The translations under genes were made by a program, and so were the position numbers. The notes below the pieces were generated by a model. That model was given only the letters and a program-made list of their open reading frames with translations. It was not told the origin of the DNA and searched no databases. From Carya illinoinensis (Eukaryota; Streptophyta; Magnoliopsida; Fagales; Juglandaceae): a stretch of 64,000 nt of DNA. This document shows, piece by piece, positions 42,112 to 52,842 of the stretch. Where the stretch lies: the NCBI RefSeq assembly GCF_018687715.1, contig NC_056766.1, positions 26,299,933 through 26,363,932 on the forward strand, in the 5' to 3' direction. Every line of letters begins with the position of its first letter. Within the stretch, counting starts at the first letter, position 1.

Positions 42112-43379
42112 CATACAGTCCCAATGTTGGGCCATGCTTCAAACCTTAATCAAATGAATTTATTATCTTTACTGTTCAGTATGTTATATCTCATCCACAG
42201 AACTTGTCTAGTTTGTCATATGGGTTTTGATGGGATCCACACTCAATCTTACTTGAATGGAAGTTGAACCATAACCTTTTTTTTAGAACTTCACTCGTGG
42301 GCAAGACAGACAGATTTGTTCCTCTTTAACTGCTGCAGTTTGTTACAAAAAAATTACTTATACAATCTGCTGCAGTTAGTAATTTAATCTAAAAGAAATG
42401 ACAATAGCAAACTTATGCAAGCAAAATTTCTGAAAAGTGGGCATAAGGGTATTAAAGTTTCACGAGTTTCCAATGACAATGCAGGTTGGTAACATGATGC
42501 ATGAGGGTCTAGATCATCATTAATATGCTTGATAATCTACTAGTCATTGTGTAGTTAGACAATCCCTGTAATTTATGGTTTCTATCATTAAGATGTGAGA
42601 TGTGTGTTTTATTTAGTTTTTTGGGTATCTTGCTGATCTTGGGGGAATTTTTTTTGTTTCATACTCTGTTTTCCAGCGAGCATGCATGCAAATTAGTACT
42701 CTTCAATTGGTTGACTAGTCATTTTATCCCACCTGCCAGGTTTTGTTGGAGAGAGAAACGTTATCAAGATTGCAAAAGTAGTTTCCCCCACATGACGCAG
42801 TTCACGATGAAGTTGTTCTAGCCTGCACCACCAATGCCCAGGTGCACTTGGTCTAGATAACATTGTTAAATATAAAAGAGCCGGACATTGTGCACTATAT
42901 ATTTAGTAGTTCGTAACTTGAAGCTTTAGGTTCCATGTGGTCCACCCCAATGTATAGCCCATAACTACATTAAGGTCTCATGTTAAACTGGGATTAGATG
43001 AATGAATGTGTTTGATTTATTATATCACAAGGAAATGGTTCTTTTATAATGTAATTCCATCATATTCATTAGTGCAACTAAGGAAAGTTCAAGGTTTTAG
43101 TATTATGTTATTCTAGTAATTTATGGGAGTACTTAATATTGGATAGTTGGGCAAATTGTGGCCGTTTCATGTAGGTGAACAAGTATTGGAAATATTTAAA
43201 AACTGGGTTTAAGGTACAGGGACAAAATTAATATATTATTTCATCAAGGTCTTTGGGCATATATAAGTATTTCAATTTAGTTTATAAATTAGATGTATAA
43301 ATAATTTAGTGATTTAAATACTAATAATTTGGTTGAGTGTGAAAAATGGACAATTTAGATAGCCGAAGCGGGGGAAAAA

Positions 43380-43636
43380 AAATGGCCTATGTCAATTGCA
43401 GCGATTTTTGCTCACTGCAATTGACCATCGAATGTAAACCTAAAGCGTTGCAAACAACAATAAAATTGCTGCAAATCCCTCATTGCAGCGTTTTTTTGAC
43501 GTTGCAAACCTCCTAAAGCAACGGCGTAGCACGCTGCAAATAGACGTTTATAAAATTTGTTGCCTTAGTTTCACCTTAATTGCAACGTTTTTAAACGTTG
43601 CAAATATCTTTAAAAGCAACAAAACAAAAATTTGAT
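43380..43636. repeat. CACTA subterminal repeats, left block
   Basis: Repeated short motifs TTGCAGCG, GCGTTGCAA, CGCTGCAAA and TTGCAACG in both orientations, roughly every 20-40 bp. In En/Spm such subterminal repeats bind the TNPA-type protein. The block continues after the LINE. Confidence 0.85.
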
Positions 43637-43638
43637 GC

Positions 43639-45567
43639 TTTTTTTTTTTTTTTTTGAAAGGAAGATTTCATTAATAAAGTAGATTCCGAATACATGGAGG
43701 GTAATCCTCCATAAAAGTATGTTCCCCCGAACATGTCAAAGCAAACTTAGCTAGCACATGTGCCACTACATTCAACCTTCTAGAATTATGATGGATAGAC
43801 CAAGTACATATTCTAGACAATACAAGCTTAATATCCCTGATCACTAGACCCGTGGGACTCCAGCACTCTTCCCTGCTTTGTACTGCTTGGACCACTGCTA
43901 ATGAATCCCCTTCTAACATGACCTGATCCAGTCCTATATTGGAGCAAAGAGTAGATGCTTTGAGAGCTGCTACGGCTTCCCCTAGCAAAGGATCTGGGTC
44001 TAAGAGCATGGAAGAGCACATTGAAGCCATCACCATACCACTCGAGTCCCTCACAATCACTCCCACACCGATCCTGGATTTCCCCTTATCCACTGCTACA
44101 TCCCAGTTAGCCTTATAGAAGCCTGAAGGAGGGGCAGTCCACTCAGAAATGTTAACCACCTGAGTCACAGAAGCTTTGTCCCTGGAGCGTGTCCACTGCT
44201 TTACTGCTGTCAATTCTGTGTGGACCTGCTTTGAGACCTGGAAAGGTGAGTGAAAAGATTGCTCAAACAGCCACTGATTCCTCCTGTTCCATATAGCTCT
44301 TGCTGTAACTGCCACTTCTGTAAGCTCATGGGAGGAGAGATTCTCTAACAAGGGCTTCAGAACCTCAACAAAAGGGCCATCTTCCACTTTCAGTTTTTGT
44401 ATTCTCTTAGTACTCATAGACCACACATCTTGTGCAGCTGAACATGACCAGATGGCATGAGTAACTGACTCAGGAACTCTGTGACAGACTGGACAGAGGG
44501 GAGAATCAACCATCTTCCTTTTATACAAGTTCAAACACGTGGGAAGGGACTCCTTGGCTGCTCTCCACAGAAAGGACTTCGTGGCTTGAGGTGCCTGCAG
44601 GCTCCACATTTTCCTCCAGGTCTTTGAATTATGATTCAAACTTGAGCACTGCCCTTTCCTATCTCCCTCCATTGTTCCTTGCAGATGGTATGCACTTCTA
44701 ACAGTAAATTTCCCATTTTCTGAACACCTCCATGTCCTCATATCCTGACTACCACACTGACTAATAGTCATCTTGCTGATTAACTTGACCTCAGGTTCTG
44801 AGAAAATGGCATGGATAAGGTTTAAGTTCCACTGTCCAGTGTCTGGATCTATTAGGTCTGCTACTACTGCCTCTGCATTTAGTATTCTTACAGGAGATTG
44901 CACTTTAAAAGTAGAAGGGCTTGGGAGCCACCTGTCTTTCCAGATTTTTATTTGGGATCCATCACCAACTCTCCATAACATGCCCTCCATAAGTACATGC
45001 CTTGCTGAAAGGAAACTTCTCCATACAAATGAGTCACTTGCCTTACCTTTTGCTGAGAAAAAGTTTGCTCTTGAGAAAAATTTGGCCTTCAGAACCTGAG
45101 CCGCAAGGGAGGTAGGGTCTTGAATGATTCTCCACCCTTGTTTGGCCAGAAATGCCAAATTGAAAAACTCAAAGTCTCTAAACCCCATGCCCCCCTGATC
45201 CTTGGGTTTTCCCATTGTCTGCCAACTTAGCCAGTGGACTTTTGATTTGCTATCTGTTTGACCCCACCAAAAGGATTGTAGTAGCCTGTTTAGAATCTTA
45301 ATGATTGACTTAGGTAGTTTAAAAATCCCCATGCTGTACGTGGGGATAGATTGCAGTACAGATTTCAGCAAAATTTCCTTTCCACCTTGTGAGAGCACTT
45401 TTGTCTTCCAACTAGCCATTTTAGATTTGATCCTGTCCACAATTGAAGTGAATGCTTTGGTTTTTTGCCTCCCAACATAAGAAGGGAGTCCCAAATATTT
45501 ATCAAAAGGACCATGGGCTCTAAGCCCTGCTTGCTGAAGGATAGCCTGCTATACCTCTTTCCCAATC
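43639..45567 (-). mobile_element. 5'-truncated LINE (L1-type) inserted in CACTA subterminal repeats
   Basis: On the minus strand: the 3' part of the reverse-transcriptase ORF, RNase H and a poly(A) tail (T-run at 43639-43655). The target duplication AAAATTTGATGC lies at 43627-43638 and 45568-45579, followed by TTTT on the right. Length 1.93 kb of a normal 6 kb or so, with the 5' part missing as is usual for LINE insertions. Confidence 0.93.
43671..45494 (-). CDS. LINE ORF2 C-terminal part: RT thumb, zf-RVT, RNase H
   Basis: 607 uninterrupted codons. It begins LPSYVGRQKTKAFTSIVDRI, then KVLSQGGKEILLKSVLQSIP and YSMGIFKLPKSI (end of RT/thumb). The zf-RVT region is FTVRSAYHLQ, WRKMWSLQAPQATKSFLWRA and SPLCPVCHRVPESVTHAIWS. 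RNase H (RVT_3) follows with KANWDVAVDKGKSRIGVGVI (Asp), LLGEAVAALKAS (Glu), MLEGDSLAVVQAV (Asp) and RLNVVAHVLAKFAL. The same frame continues upstream to 45567 with one TAG, just inside the truncated 5' end. The RT catalytic YADD-type motif lies in the missing part. Confidence 0.92.
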   Translation of the reverse strand: MGLPSYVGRQKTKAFTSIVDRIKSKMASWKTKVLSQGGKEILLKSVLQSIPTYSMGIFKLPKSIIKILNRLLQSFWWGQTDSKSKVHWLSWQTMGKPKDQGGMGFRDFEFFNLAFLAKQGWRIIQDPTSLAAQVLKAKFFSRANFFSAKGKASDSFVWRSFLSARHVLMEGMLWRVGDGSQIKIWKDRWLPSPSTFKVQSPVRILNAEAVVADLIDPDTGQWNLNLIHAIFSEPEVKLISKMTISQCGSQDMRTWRCSENGKFTVRSAYHLQGTMEGDRKGQCSSLNHNSKTWRKMWSLQAPQATKSFLWRAAKESLPTCLNLYKRKMVDSPLCPVCHRVPESVTHAIWSCSAAQDVWSMSTKRIQKLKVEDGPFVEVLKPLLENLSSHELTEVAVTARAIWNRRNQWLFEQSFHSPFQVSKQVHTELTAVKQWTRSRDKASVTQVVNISEWTAPPSGFYKANWDVAVDKGKSRIGVGVIVRDSSGMVMASMCSSMLLDPDPLLGEAVAALKASTLCSNIGLDQVMLEGDSLAVVQAVQSREECWSPTGLVIRDIKLVLSRICTWSIHHNSRRLNVVAHVLAKFALTCSGEHTFMEDYPPCIRNLLY

Positions 45568-45582
45568 AAAATTTGATGCTTT

Positions 45583-46191
45583 TGATTGGAATCTATAGCA
45601 GCGCTTATATTTCAATTGCAGCGGTTTTATGCTGTTGCGAAAAAACTCTAAGGCAACGCAATTTATAATTGTTGCTTTGGACATTATGCTTTTGCAGCGC
45701 TAATGTCTCAATTACAGCGTTAATTTGTCGCTGCAAAGATGATCAACAGTGGCGCTGTAAGTTATTGTTGCTATTAACCAAATCTCTATTTCAGCGATTT
45801 AAGCTCTATTACAGCGAATTAAAGTGTTGCAATTAAGCATAAAAACAACGAAAACATATACACGCTGCTTGAGCAGGTAATCTATTGCAGCGAATTTTAT
45901 ACTAATTGCATCGTATCATGATTGATGTAATTGATATTTTGCAGCGCTAAATACCGAATTTGTAGATGATTTTTGCAGCGTGAAAGTGAATAAAATACAG
46001 CGATATTAATACGCTGCAATAGATAGCTGTTGCAGCGTTTTTATCGTTACTTTGGAATAGATCAAAAATAAAGGGTTAATACTGTCGAACGTGCAATGAA
46101 GTTTATAACGCTGGAATTAAGCAATAGCAGCGTTTTCGGATAGTTTTTGCAAGGATTTTAAGCGCTGCAAAAAGCCAAAATCCTTGTAGTG
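45583..46191. repeat. CACTA subterminal repeats, right block, and terminal inverted repeat
   Basis: Dense TTGCAGCG/CGCTGCAA motifs (for example 45612, 45694, 45722, 45891, 45941, 45975, 46031, 46127 and 46163 regions). The last about 30 bp read on the minus strand CACTACAAGGATTTTGGC followed by TTTTTGCAGCGC. The element ends at 46191, next to TGG. Confidence 0.88.
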
Positions 46192-46569
46192 TGGTTTTTT
46201 TTCAATACAAGCTACACGTACGGATCGTTATCATTCCAAGAATGTGTCCAAAATAAAAATATATAAATTAATCGATTTTATAATTATTATACAATTCGAT
46301 AAAATTGTTTTATTTTTGTGAATTTACTTATATTTATTTTATTTAACGAATTTAAATTCAAATAGTGATAATATTTTATTAAATATAATAATCGTGTCTA
46401 CTAGTGTCTATGAACCTAAATGATCATGTCCAGTACAGACCACGTTGTCTATTCGGATTCGAAATGCCCATAGTACTTTTAACCCACTTGAGGTGTCACG
46501 CTACAACAAAATAATAACTGAAAATAAAAGAAAGGAAATCTTGGAGTAATCACGTAAGGCTAATCTGAG
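46192..46569. other. AT-rich flank to the right of the CACTA element
   Basis: No ORF or repeat is recognised. It may be older host or transposon DNA into which the CACTA element inserted. Confidence 0.4.
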
Positions 46570-46811
46570 GGTGTGTGTCAAGGTTCTCTTAAAGTCAATT
46601 GTATGCGGGATTGTTAGGTGCAAAGAGCTCTACACAACAGCATCCACAATGAATGGACAATTTCTCCATAGCCTTTTGTTAATGCCAAAATTTGCACAAT
46701 TGGCTAGAAAGAAAAAAAGAGTCATTTGCACAAGAGAGAGTGTCAACAGTATTTTTCTACTTGGATGGGAAGACAAGTACGTGGTGGAGATGAATACAAG
46801 ATCAATATGAG

Positions 46812-47470
46812 AAGGAAATGAAGAGCTTGGGATGGACGGCCTTTGAGAAAGAATTCCTTATGCAATTCGGGTCATCTCCTACTATTAACCATCTTGGCCA
46901 ACTTGCCAAGTTGAGGCAAAAATGGAAAGTGCACACATACATAGAAGAATTTCGTCAACTTCAAACTCTAGTGAGAGTTTGGTCTGAATAGGCCATTGTG
47001 GGCACTTTTGTTGATGGTTTGAAACATTGGCTAGCCAAGGAAATTAAATTGAAGCAATCCACGAGACTCTAAGAAGTGATGCGAATGGCCGAGATTTTGG
47101 AAGATGGTACCTCTATGGAGAGACACCAATCTAGGGACATGGGGAGCACGTTCACCAAAACTGTGCAAACCAAAACTCCTTGAAAAGGTAAAGAGGTTGA
47201 AGGAGGGGTCTAGGCCTAAGCCGTTTGAAGTGAAGAAGCTCTCAAGGGAGCAAGTCCAAGAGACGATCAAGAAAGGCCTTTGTTTCAAAAGTGAGGAAAA
47301 ATGGAGTCGTGAGCATAAGTGTAGGTCAGGTCAAGCCTATGTATTGATTTATGAGGAAAGTCGTAATGAATCCTCACGCCATTAATCTGAGCAAGATGAA
47401 GCCGAGCATTGCAAAGAAGATGAGAAAGCCGATCTATCTCTTAATACCATGTCGGGAGTACAAAGCCCAA
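46812..47470 (+). pseudogene. Element H gag
   Basis: EKEFLMQFGSSPTINHLGQL, AKLRQKWKVHTYIEEFRQLQ, IVGTFVDGLKHWLAKEIKLK and EVMRMAEILED, then FEVKKLSREQVQETIKKGLC with a decayed knuckle (Cys lost in CFKSEEKW) and an acidic tail. Stops at several Glu/Trp positions and a frame change near 47170. Confidence 0.7.
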
Positions 47471-47483
47471 TTCCATAAGGGTT

Positions 47484-48067
47484 ATGGCATCGATTGAGAA
47501 GTTTGAGGTTACATTATTGGTGGATAGTGGTTCTACTCATAATTTCATCAATTCCAACATTGTCACTAAGGTTGGATTGAAACTGAGTGTAATAGAGCCA
47601 TTTGAGGTCAAAGTTGCTAATGGAGACAAGTTGAAGTGTAAAAGGGCTTGTGAAAGAAGTCAAGATGAATATCCAAGGTAAGGATAGTGGTCAATCTACA
47701 TGTCCTTTCATTAGTGGGACTTGACGTGGTATTGGGCAATGCATGGCTCAAAGGGGTTGGAAGAGTGATGCATGACTACCAGAACATGACCATGGAATTC
47801 AAACTTGGGTCTAAAAAGAGAATATGGACAGCTTTGATATCGAAAGAAGTGAAGTCTTCTGAGACTTTGATGTTCGAGAAATTATGCAAGGGTGTGGCTT
47901 ATTGCTTCGCCATTGTAGTAGCTAAAGAAGATTCAGTTTTTGAGGTTGCAAAGGTAGAAGACAAGAGCAAACAAGATGACATACTATTACTGCCCATAGA
48001 AGTTCAAAAGGTCTCAAAAGGGCCATCGGGGGGTTCTAGAGGTGCCCACTACAATGCCACTTATTAG
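47484..48067 (+). pseudogene. Element H protease
   Basis: FEVTLLVDSGSTHNFINSNI with an intact DSG, then after a frame change LHVLSLVGLDVVLGNAWLKG and FEKLCKGVAYCFAIVVAKED. It parallels C at 15279-15720 almost word for word. Confidence 0.8.
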
Positions 48068-48099
48068 GCCCCTCGACCATTGCATTGTGTTGGTTGATT

Positions 48100-48681
48100 A
48101 GAGGAAACCAGTGAATGTGCCTCCTTACCGATATGCCCATTTTCAAAAGGAAGAAATTAAGAGACAAGTTGAAGAGATGTTGAGAGGAGGATTGATAGGG
48201 CCTAGTACCAGTCCTTTTTCCTCACCGGTATTGTTAGTGAGAAAAAAAGATGGGACTTGACGGTTTTGCACGGACTATAGGATCTTGAATGAAGCAACCG
48301 TCCAAGATAGATTCCCTATTCCTACAGTGGATGAGATGCCTAATGAGTTACATGGGACAATGGTATTTTCAAAGCTTAATCTGAGGGTTGGGTACCACCA
48401 AATCCACATGAAAGAAGATGATGTGTACAAAACGGCATTTAGAACTCACTCCAGGCACTAACTACCATGTGATGCCGCTTGGGTTGTGTAATGCTCCTTC
48501 TACTCTCCAAGCCACTATGAATCCCATCTTTAAGCCGCTCTTAGGAGGTTTGTACTTGTGTTCTTTGATGATATTTTGGTTTATTCCAAGTCCATGAAAG
48601 CACACAAAGAGTATTTGAGAATTGTGATTAGAGTCTTAGAAGAACACCATTTTTTTATAAAAGGCTTCTAAATGTGCCTTT
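48100..48681 (+). pseudogene. Element H reverse transcriptase, broken
   Basis: [40 protein letters not shown] then a TGA in place of the next codon, [40 protein letters not shown], a frameshift near 48470, and VLVFFDDILVYSKS with the catalytic DD present. Confidence 0.8.
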
Positions 48682-49416
48682 ATGGAAAATGAGCTTGAGT
48701 ATCTTGGTCATTTCATCTCAAGTGAGGGGGAGAAAGTGAACCAAATGAAGATTGAAGCTATGGTCGATTGGCCATTACCCAAAGATGTTTTGGTCTTGAG
48801 TGATTTCTTGGGTTTGAGCAGTTATTATAGGAGGTTTGTGAAGAACTATGGACTTATAACTAAGCCACTCACTCCCTTACTCAAGAAAGACAATTTTGAG
48901 AGGACCCAAGAAACAAAAGAAGCATTTGAAGATTTGAAGAGGGCAATGATCGTGACTCGCGTGCTTGCTTTGGCCATCTTTGAAAAGCCTTTTGAGATGT
49001 ACACGGATGAAATTGAGGAAGGTATAGGTGCTGTTTTGGTTCAAGAAAAGAGACCATTGGCTTTTATTTCCAAAACTCTTGGGCCAATGAAGAAGACATG
49101 GAGCACATATGCGAGAGAGATGTTGCCGATTGTGCATGCAGTGAAAGTGTGGAGGCTTTATCTTTTGGGCCGCAAGTTTGTCATTGTGACAGACCAACAA
49201 GCTTTGAGACACCTCTTACAACAAAAAATTTTAACTCCCGAGCAACAAAAATTTCTTGTGAAGCTACTTGGTTTTGAGTATGACATTGTCTACCAACCGG
49301 GTAAGGAGAACAAAGTGGCGATTGCTTTGAGTATAAGAGAAGTGACTTCACTTGTGTGGGTTGTACATGAAGTGAAGAAGTCTACTATGATGGCCTTGAG
49401 TGGGGCCAAATGGTGA
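48682..49416 (+). CDS. Element H RT end and RNase H
   Basis: A 244-codon open frame: ELEYLGHFISSEGEKVNQMK, LSDFLGLSSYYRRFVKNYGL, FEMYTDEIEEGIGAVLVQEK (the RNase H SDAS-type position reads TDEI), STYAREMLPIVHAVKVWRLY, VIVTDQQALRHLLQQ and ENKVAIALSIREV, where the usual ADALSR reads AIALSI. It is open but with several conserved positions changed. Confidence 0.82.
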   Translation: MENELEYLGHFISSEGEKVNQMKIEAMVDWPLPKDVLVLSDFLGLSSYYRRFVKNYGLITKPLTPLLKKDNFERTQETKEAFEDLKRAMIVTRVLALAIFEKPFEMYTDEIEEGIGAVLVQEKRPLAFISKTLGPMKKTWSTYAREMLPIVHAVKVWRLYLLGRKFVIVTDQQALRHLLQQKILTPEQQKFLVKLLGFEYDIVYQPGKENKVAIALSIREVTSLVWVVHEVKKSTMMALSGAKW

Positions 49417-49429
49417 GTTTGGGACAAGA

Positions 49430-50383
49430 TCCGTGATGCCACACTAATTGATGCTCGGGCCTTTGAGATCATTGAATTGTTGGAAGCACAAGAAGATGGG
49501 GTAGTTGGCTTCAAGGTGACGGGTGGTCTTATCTACTATAAAGACTATGTGTACATGCCAAATGTTTCAAACTTGAGAAAAGAGATTCTTGACCACTTTC
49601 ACAATAGTAAGGAATGAGGACATTTGAGGTGGTTGAGGACCTACATACGGATTAACCACTTCTTTTATTGGGAAGGGCTTAAGAAAGCTTTAAAGAAACT
49701 TGTGGCCGAGTGTGATATGTGCCAAAAGGCCAAGTATGATACAAGACCTCCATCTGGGTTATTGCAACCATTGCAAATTCCAAACATGATTTGGGTGGAC
49801 TTAACAATGGACTTTGTGGAAGGGCTACCCATTAGTGGTGGTCATGAGGTGATCTTGGTGGTGGTGGATAGGCTTAGCAAGTATGCACACTTTATTCCTC
49901 TCAAACACCCTTACACGGCTGAAAGTGGGGCCAAGGCTCTATTGACAATGTGGTGAATCCTCATGGGTTTCCCAAGAGCATTGTGACGAATAGAGATAGA
50001 GTGTTTGTGAGCATCTTTTGAAAAGAACTTTTTGAATTGCAAGGAAGTAAGTTAAAGGCAAGTTCCTCTTACCATCCTCAACCCAGTGGGCAAACCAAGG
50101 TAATGTATAGGACACTTGAGCAATACTTGAGGTGCTATTGTTATGAAGAGCAAGTGTAATGGGGGGGCTATCTCACATGGGCTGAATATTGGTACAACAC
50201 TTCATTCCATGCTTCCATTCAAAGTACTCCTTCTGAGGTAGTGTGTGGAAGACCTCCACCTATCTTGGTTAACTATAAGAGGGGAACGGCCAAGAATGAT
50301 GAGGTGAAGAGGGAGTTAATTACTAGGGATGAGATCCTAGTGAAGGTGAAGAGAGCGAGATCAAGAGAGGATGAAGAAGTACT
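49430..50383 (+). pseudogene. Element H integrase
   Basis: Zinc finger HFHNSKE*GHLRWLRTYIRI (stop inside) and AECDMCQKAKYD. Core: LTMDFVEGLPISGGHEVILV (Asp), RLSKYAHFIPLKHPY, a frame change and NRDRVF (second Asp region), SSYHPQPSGQTKVM (the Glu position reads Lys) and AEYWYNTSFHASIQSTPSEV. The 49624-49956 part is open; the rest has stops. Confidence 0.78.
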
Positions 50384-50788
50384 ATGGTGAAGGAAGATGT
50401 GTGCTTGTATTTGATGTGGGGGACTGTTTATTTGAAATTACAACCATACGGGCAAAAGACTTTGAGGAAAAAGCTTAATTTGAAGCTTTCGAAGAGATAT
50501 TATGGACTTTTTAAGGTGCTTGAGAGATTGGAAGAGGTGGCCTATACATTGAAACTTCGTCCAACATCAAGACTACATCTAGATTTCCATGTGTCCGTGT
50601 TGAAGAAAAGAATTGGAGACCCAAGACTCATAATGGAGGAGCTTCCTAGCTTGGATGATGAGGGTAGATTGCTTTTACAACCTAGAGAGGTGCTTGAGCA
50701 TAGGGTATTGACATGGGGAAGGAGTAGGAGAAAGGTATGGCAAGTGTTGATTCAATGGCAAAGCGTGCAGAGAGAGGAAGCCTCTTAG
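50384..50788 (+). pseudogene. Element H pol C-terminus, chromodomain-like
   Basis: LNLKLSKRYYGLFKVLERLE, LHLDFHVSVLKKRIGDPRLI and VWQVLIQWQSVQREEAS, ending at TAG in place of Trp of the TWED-type motif. It is the counterpart of element B at 2830-3432. Confidence 0.75.
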
Positions 50789-50851
50789 GAGGATTATAAT
50801 GACATGGTGTCGAGACATCCACATTTAATCCTTGAGGGCAAGGATGTGCTT

Positions 50852-50865
50852 AAAGGGAAGGGGAA
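50852..50865 (+). promoter_or_regulatory. Polypurine tract of element H
   Basis: AAAGGGAAGGGGAA directly precedes the LTR start TGTCAGAACT at 50866. Confidence 0.8.
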
Positions 50866-51122
50866 TGTCAGAACTCCTAGGAAAGTGGCCATGAGCCACG
50901 CCTTGGCACTGCCCTTGGCATGCCCCTTAACACTGTCATTAACATGCCAAGACAACCCATTGACATTGCCCTTGACATGCCATGACAACCCCTCGACATT
51001 GTCGCTAACATGCCTTGACAACTTCTCGACATTGTCGCTAGCATGCCTTGACAACCTCTCAACATTGTCGCTAACATGTCAGGACAGCCCCGCTAACATG
51101 TCAAGACAGCCCCACTAACACG
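50866..51122 (+). repeat. 3' LTR of element H, first part, with 36-bp minisatellite
   Basis: Begins TGTCAGAACTCCTAGGAAAG, matching the B LTR start. From about 50920 to 51110 it contains four to five units of about 36 bp (CTCGACATTGTCGCTAACAT, GCCTTGACAAC). Element I interrupts it at 51122/51123. Confidence 0.85.
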
Positions 51123-51596
51123 TGATGGAGATGCAAGAAGAACCAACCACTCACCACCTAGATGTTGACTGAGTTTGTTGGCAATTCCCTAGATTTTAGG
51201 GGTGATGCGATTTGGAAGAAGTTGAGCATTTGAATGCTCTTTAAATTAGGAAGTTTGAATATCGATTTGTTCATTTGTTCATTTATTTCCCTTAATTTTA
51301 GGAGTTGTTGAGTTTGTTTTGGAATGTTATCTTGAAAAATGTTGTTACAGGGAATAATTGGTGGAGGACTACTCAAACCTTAGGGTATATAAATATTTTG
51401 CAGCTTTGTATTAAATTATTATGCTATCTTTTGAATGAAAGTTTTATCTCTTATTTTTTAGAATTAAGTACTAGCATGAGTTAGTCTTGATTTTCATACT
51501 TCAAACAATTCAGATCTTGCTATTACCCCGAGATAACCCTTGATCCATCCATCCAACACAACCGTAAACACCTAAGCACAAGCAAGGCTTCCATCA
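51123..51596 (+). repeat. 5' LTR of element I
   Basis: 474 bp, inverted TGATGGA/TCCATCA ends. It pairs with 52843-53331 over its whole length with many substitutions and a few short indels. Confidence 0.9.
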
Positions 51597-51614
51597 TTGG
51601 TGCTTTCGTTGAGA
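51597..51614 (+). promoter_or_regulatory. Primer-binding-site-like motif of element I
   Basis: TTGGTGCTTTCGTTGAGA begins exactly at the first base after the LTR. It differs by one base from the motif at 13660 in element C. Confidence 0.6.
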
Positions 51615-51645
51615 GACATCCAACCCGTGGAGAGGAAGCCAAGGA

Positions 51646-52770
51646 AGATGATCATAGCCGATCGACAACCAATGCATAGGGAGCGGATTGAGAACCTTGA
51701 AGCCACATTGGAGGCTCAACTAACCGCCATCAATCAACAGCTTGGAATGATAGAGGAGGCGCTCCACCAATTGGTGAACCAAAGGAAGTTACCCGAGAAT
51801 GGAGGTGGAAGGCGCCATAGAAGAAAGGCCTAGAGAGGCCATAGTCCATTGGGTTCCGTTGGATCTAGAAGAAGTCAGCATCATGAGAGTGGAGGATTCG
51901 AATTAATCTAATAAAAATTCCTCAAGCTCCGATGAGAAATCAATCGAGGAAAGTGAAAGGGAAGAAGAAAACCGAAATGAGAGAATAGGTGTTCGTAATG
52001 AAAGGCCACTGGGAAAAGCCATCAAACCAAAGAGAGACTTTTTCAAGTTCAATAGTGATGACACGAGCACTTGGGTAAGTAGGGTCGAGCAATACTTTGA
52101 GCATTATTACACGGAGAGCCATACTAAGGTGTCATATGCTGCCTACTTCCTTGAGGGGGAGGCTAACTAATTGTGGCAATAGATGAGAAAGACTTATAGA
52201 ACTCAAATGAGGGAATTGAAATGGCAAAAATTTCTCAATGAGCTCTTGAAAAGGTACAGACCAACCGAATATATAGACTATCATGAGACTCTCTCAAAGA
52301 TTTTGCAAACTGGATCTTTAAGGGATTATCTTAAGGAGGTCGAATACTTGTCTACAAGAGTACACAGGCAATCAGAAAAAGCACTCATTGGAACTTTTGT
52401 GGGAGGCTTGAAGAGTGAATTGGCGGAGGATGTAAAACTTAAGAAGCCGAAGACCTTGATGCAAGCCTTGAAGGTTACACGAATTAAGGAGGATCAACTT
52501 TAAAATTTGAGGAAGAATAGCCGCTTTGGTTTTCTAGTTTGGTGCAAAGAAAACTTTTAGCAATGACTTTTTACCAGGAGGCCCTATTGGAGGTGCATCA
52601 AATGGAGTCAAACCACTACCCGCGGGCGTGAAGAGGCTATCATGGGAAGAGATGCAACGACGAAGATAGAATGGACTTTGTTTCAATTGTAATGAGAGGT
52701 TCACAATAGGCCACGAATGTACGGTGAAACAAATTTTTCTCATTGAGATGAAGTCAAAGGAGGAAGATTA
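51646..52770 (+). pseudogene. Element I gag
   Basis: N-terminus MIIADRQPMHRERIENLEAT, AQLTAINQQLGMIEEALHQL (coiled coil). After several stops: EHYYTESHTKVSYAAYFLEG, KWQKFLNELLKRYRPTEYID, LQTGSLRDYLKEVEYLSTRV, LIGTFVGGLKSELAEDVKLK and KVTRIKED (open 52183-52503), then a knuckle CFNCNERFTIGHEC near 52680. No protease, RT or integrase follows before the purine tract. The capsid text resembles the H Gag in order and motifs. Confidence 0.82.
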
Positions 52771-52842
52771 GGGGAGGAAGAATAATGAGCAATTTCTGGA
52801 GCTTGACCTTAAAAACAAGGTTGGTCTTGAAGGGAGGAGGAC

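Larger units (their letters stand above)
39191..43370. other. Long non-coding part of the CACTA element
   Basis: AT-rich, with no supported ORF or RNA gene. It includes a TA/CA microsatellite at 39366-39408 and three perfect short inverted repeats (entries below). Whether all of it belongs to the CACTA element or includes other insertions cannot be decided by eye. Confidence 0.5.
34813..46191 (+). mobile_element. CACTA (En/Spm) DNA transposon, 5'-truncated, with LINE insertion
   Basis: The last three exons of a tnp2-type transposase (34813-36162), a Transposase_24-type second gene (37078-39190), a long non-coding part, and subterminal repeats ending in a perfect CACTA end: the minus strand from 46191 reads CACTACAAGGATTTTGGC. 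The left terminal repeat and most of tnp2 are missing. A LINE interrupts the subterminal region. Confidence 0.88.

Noticed and set aside
36160..43370. A host gene in the long non-coding stretch of the CACTA element
   Set aside because: Apart from the Transposase_24 exons (37078-39190) no ORF above 90 codons shows a domain and no exon chain could be built.
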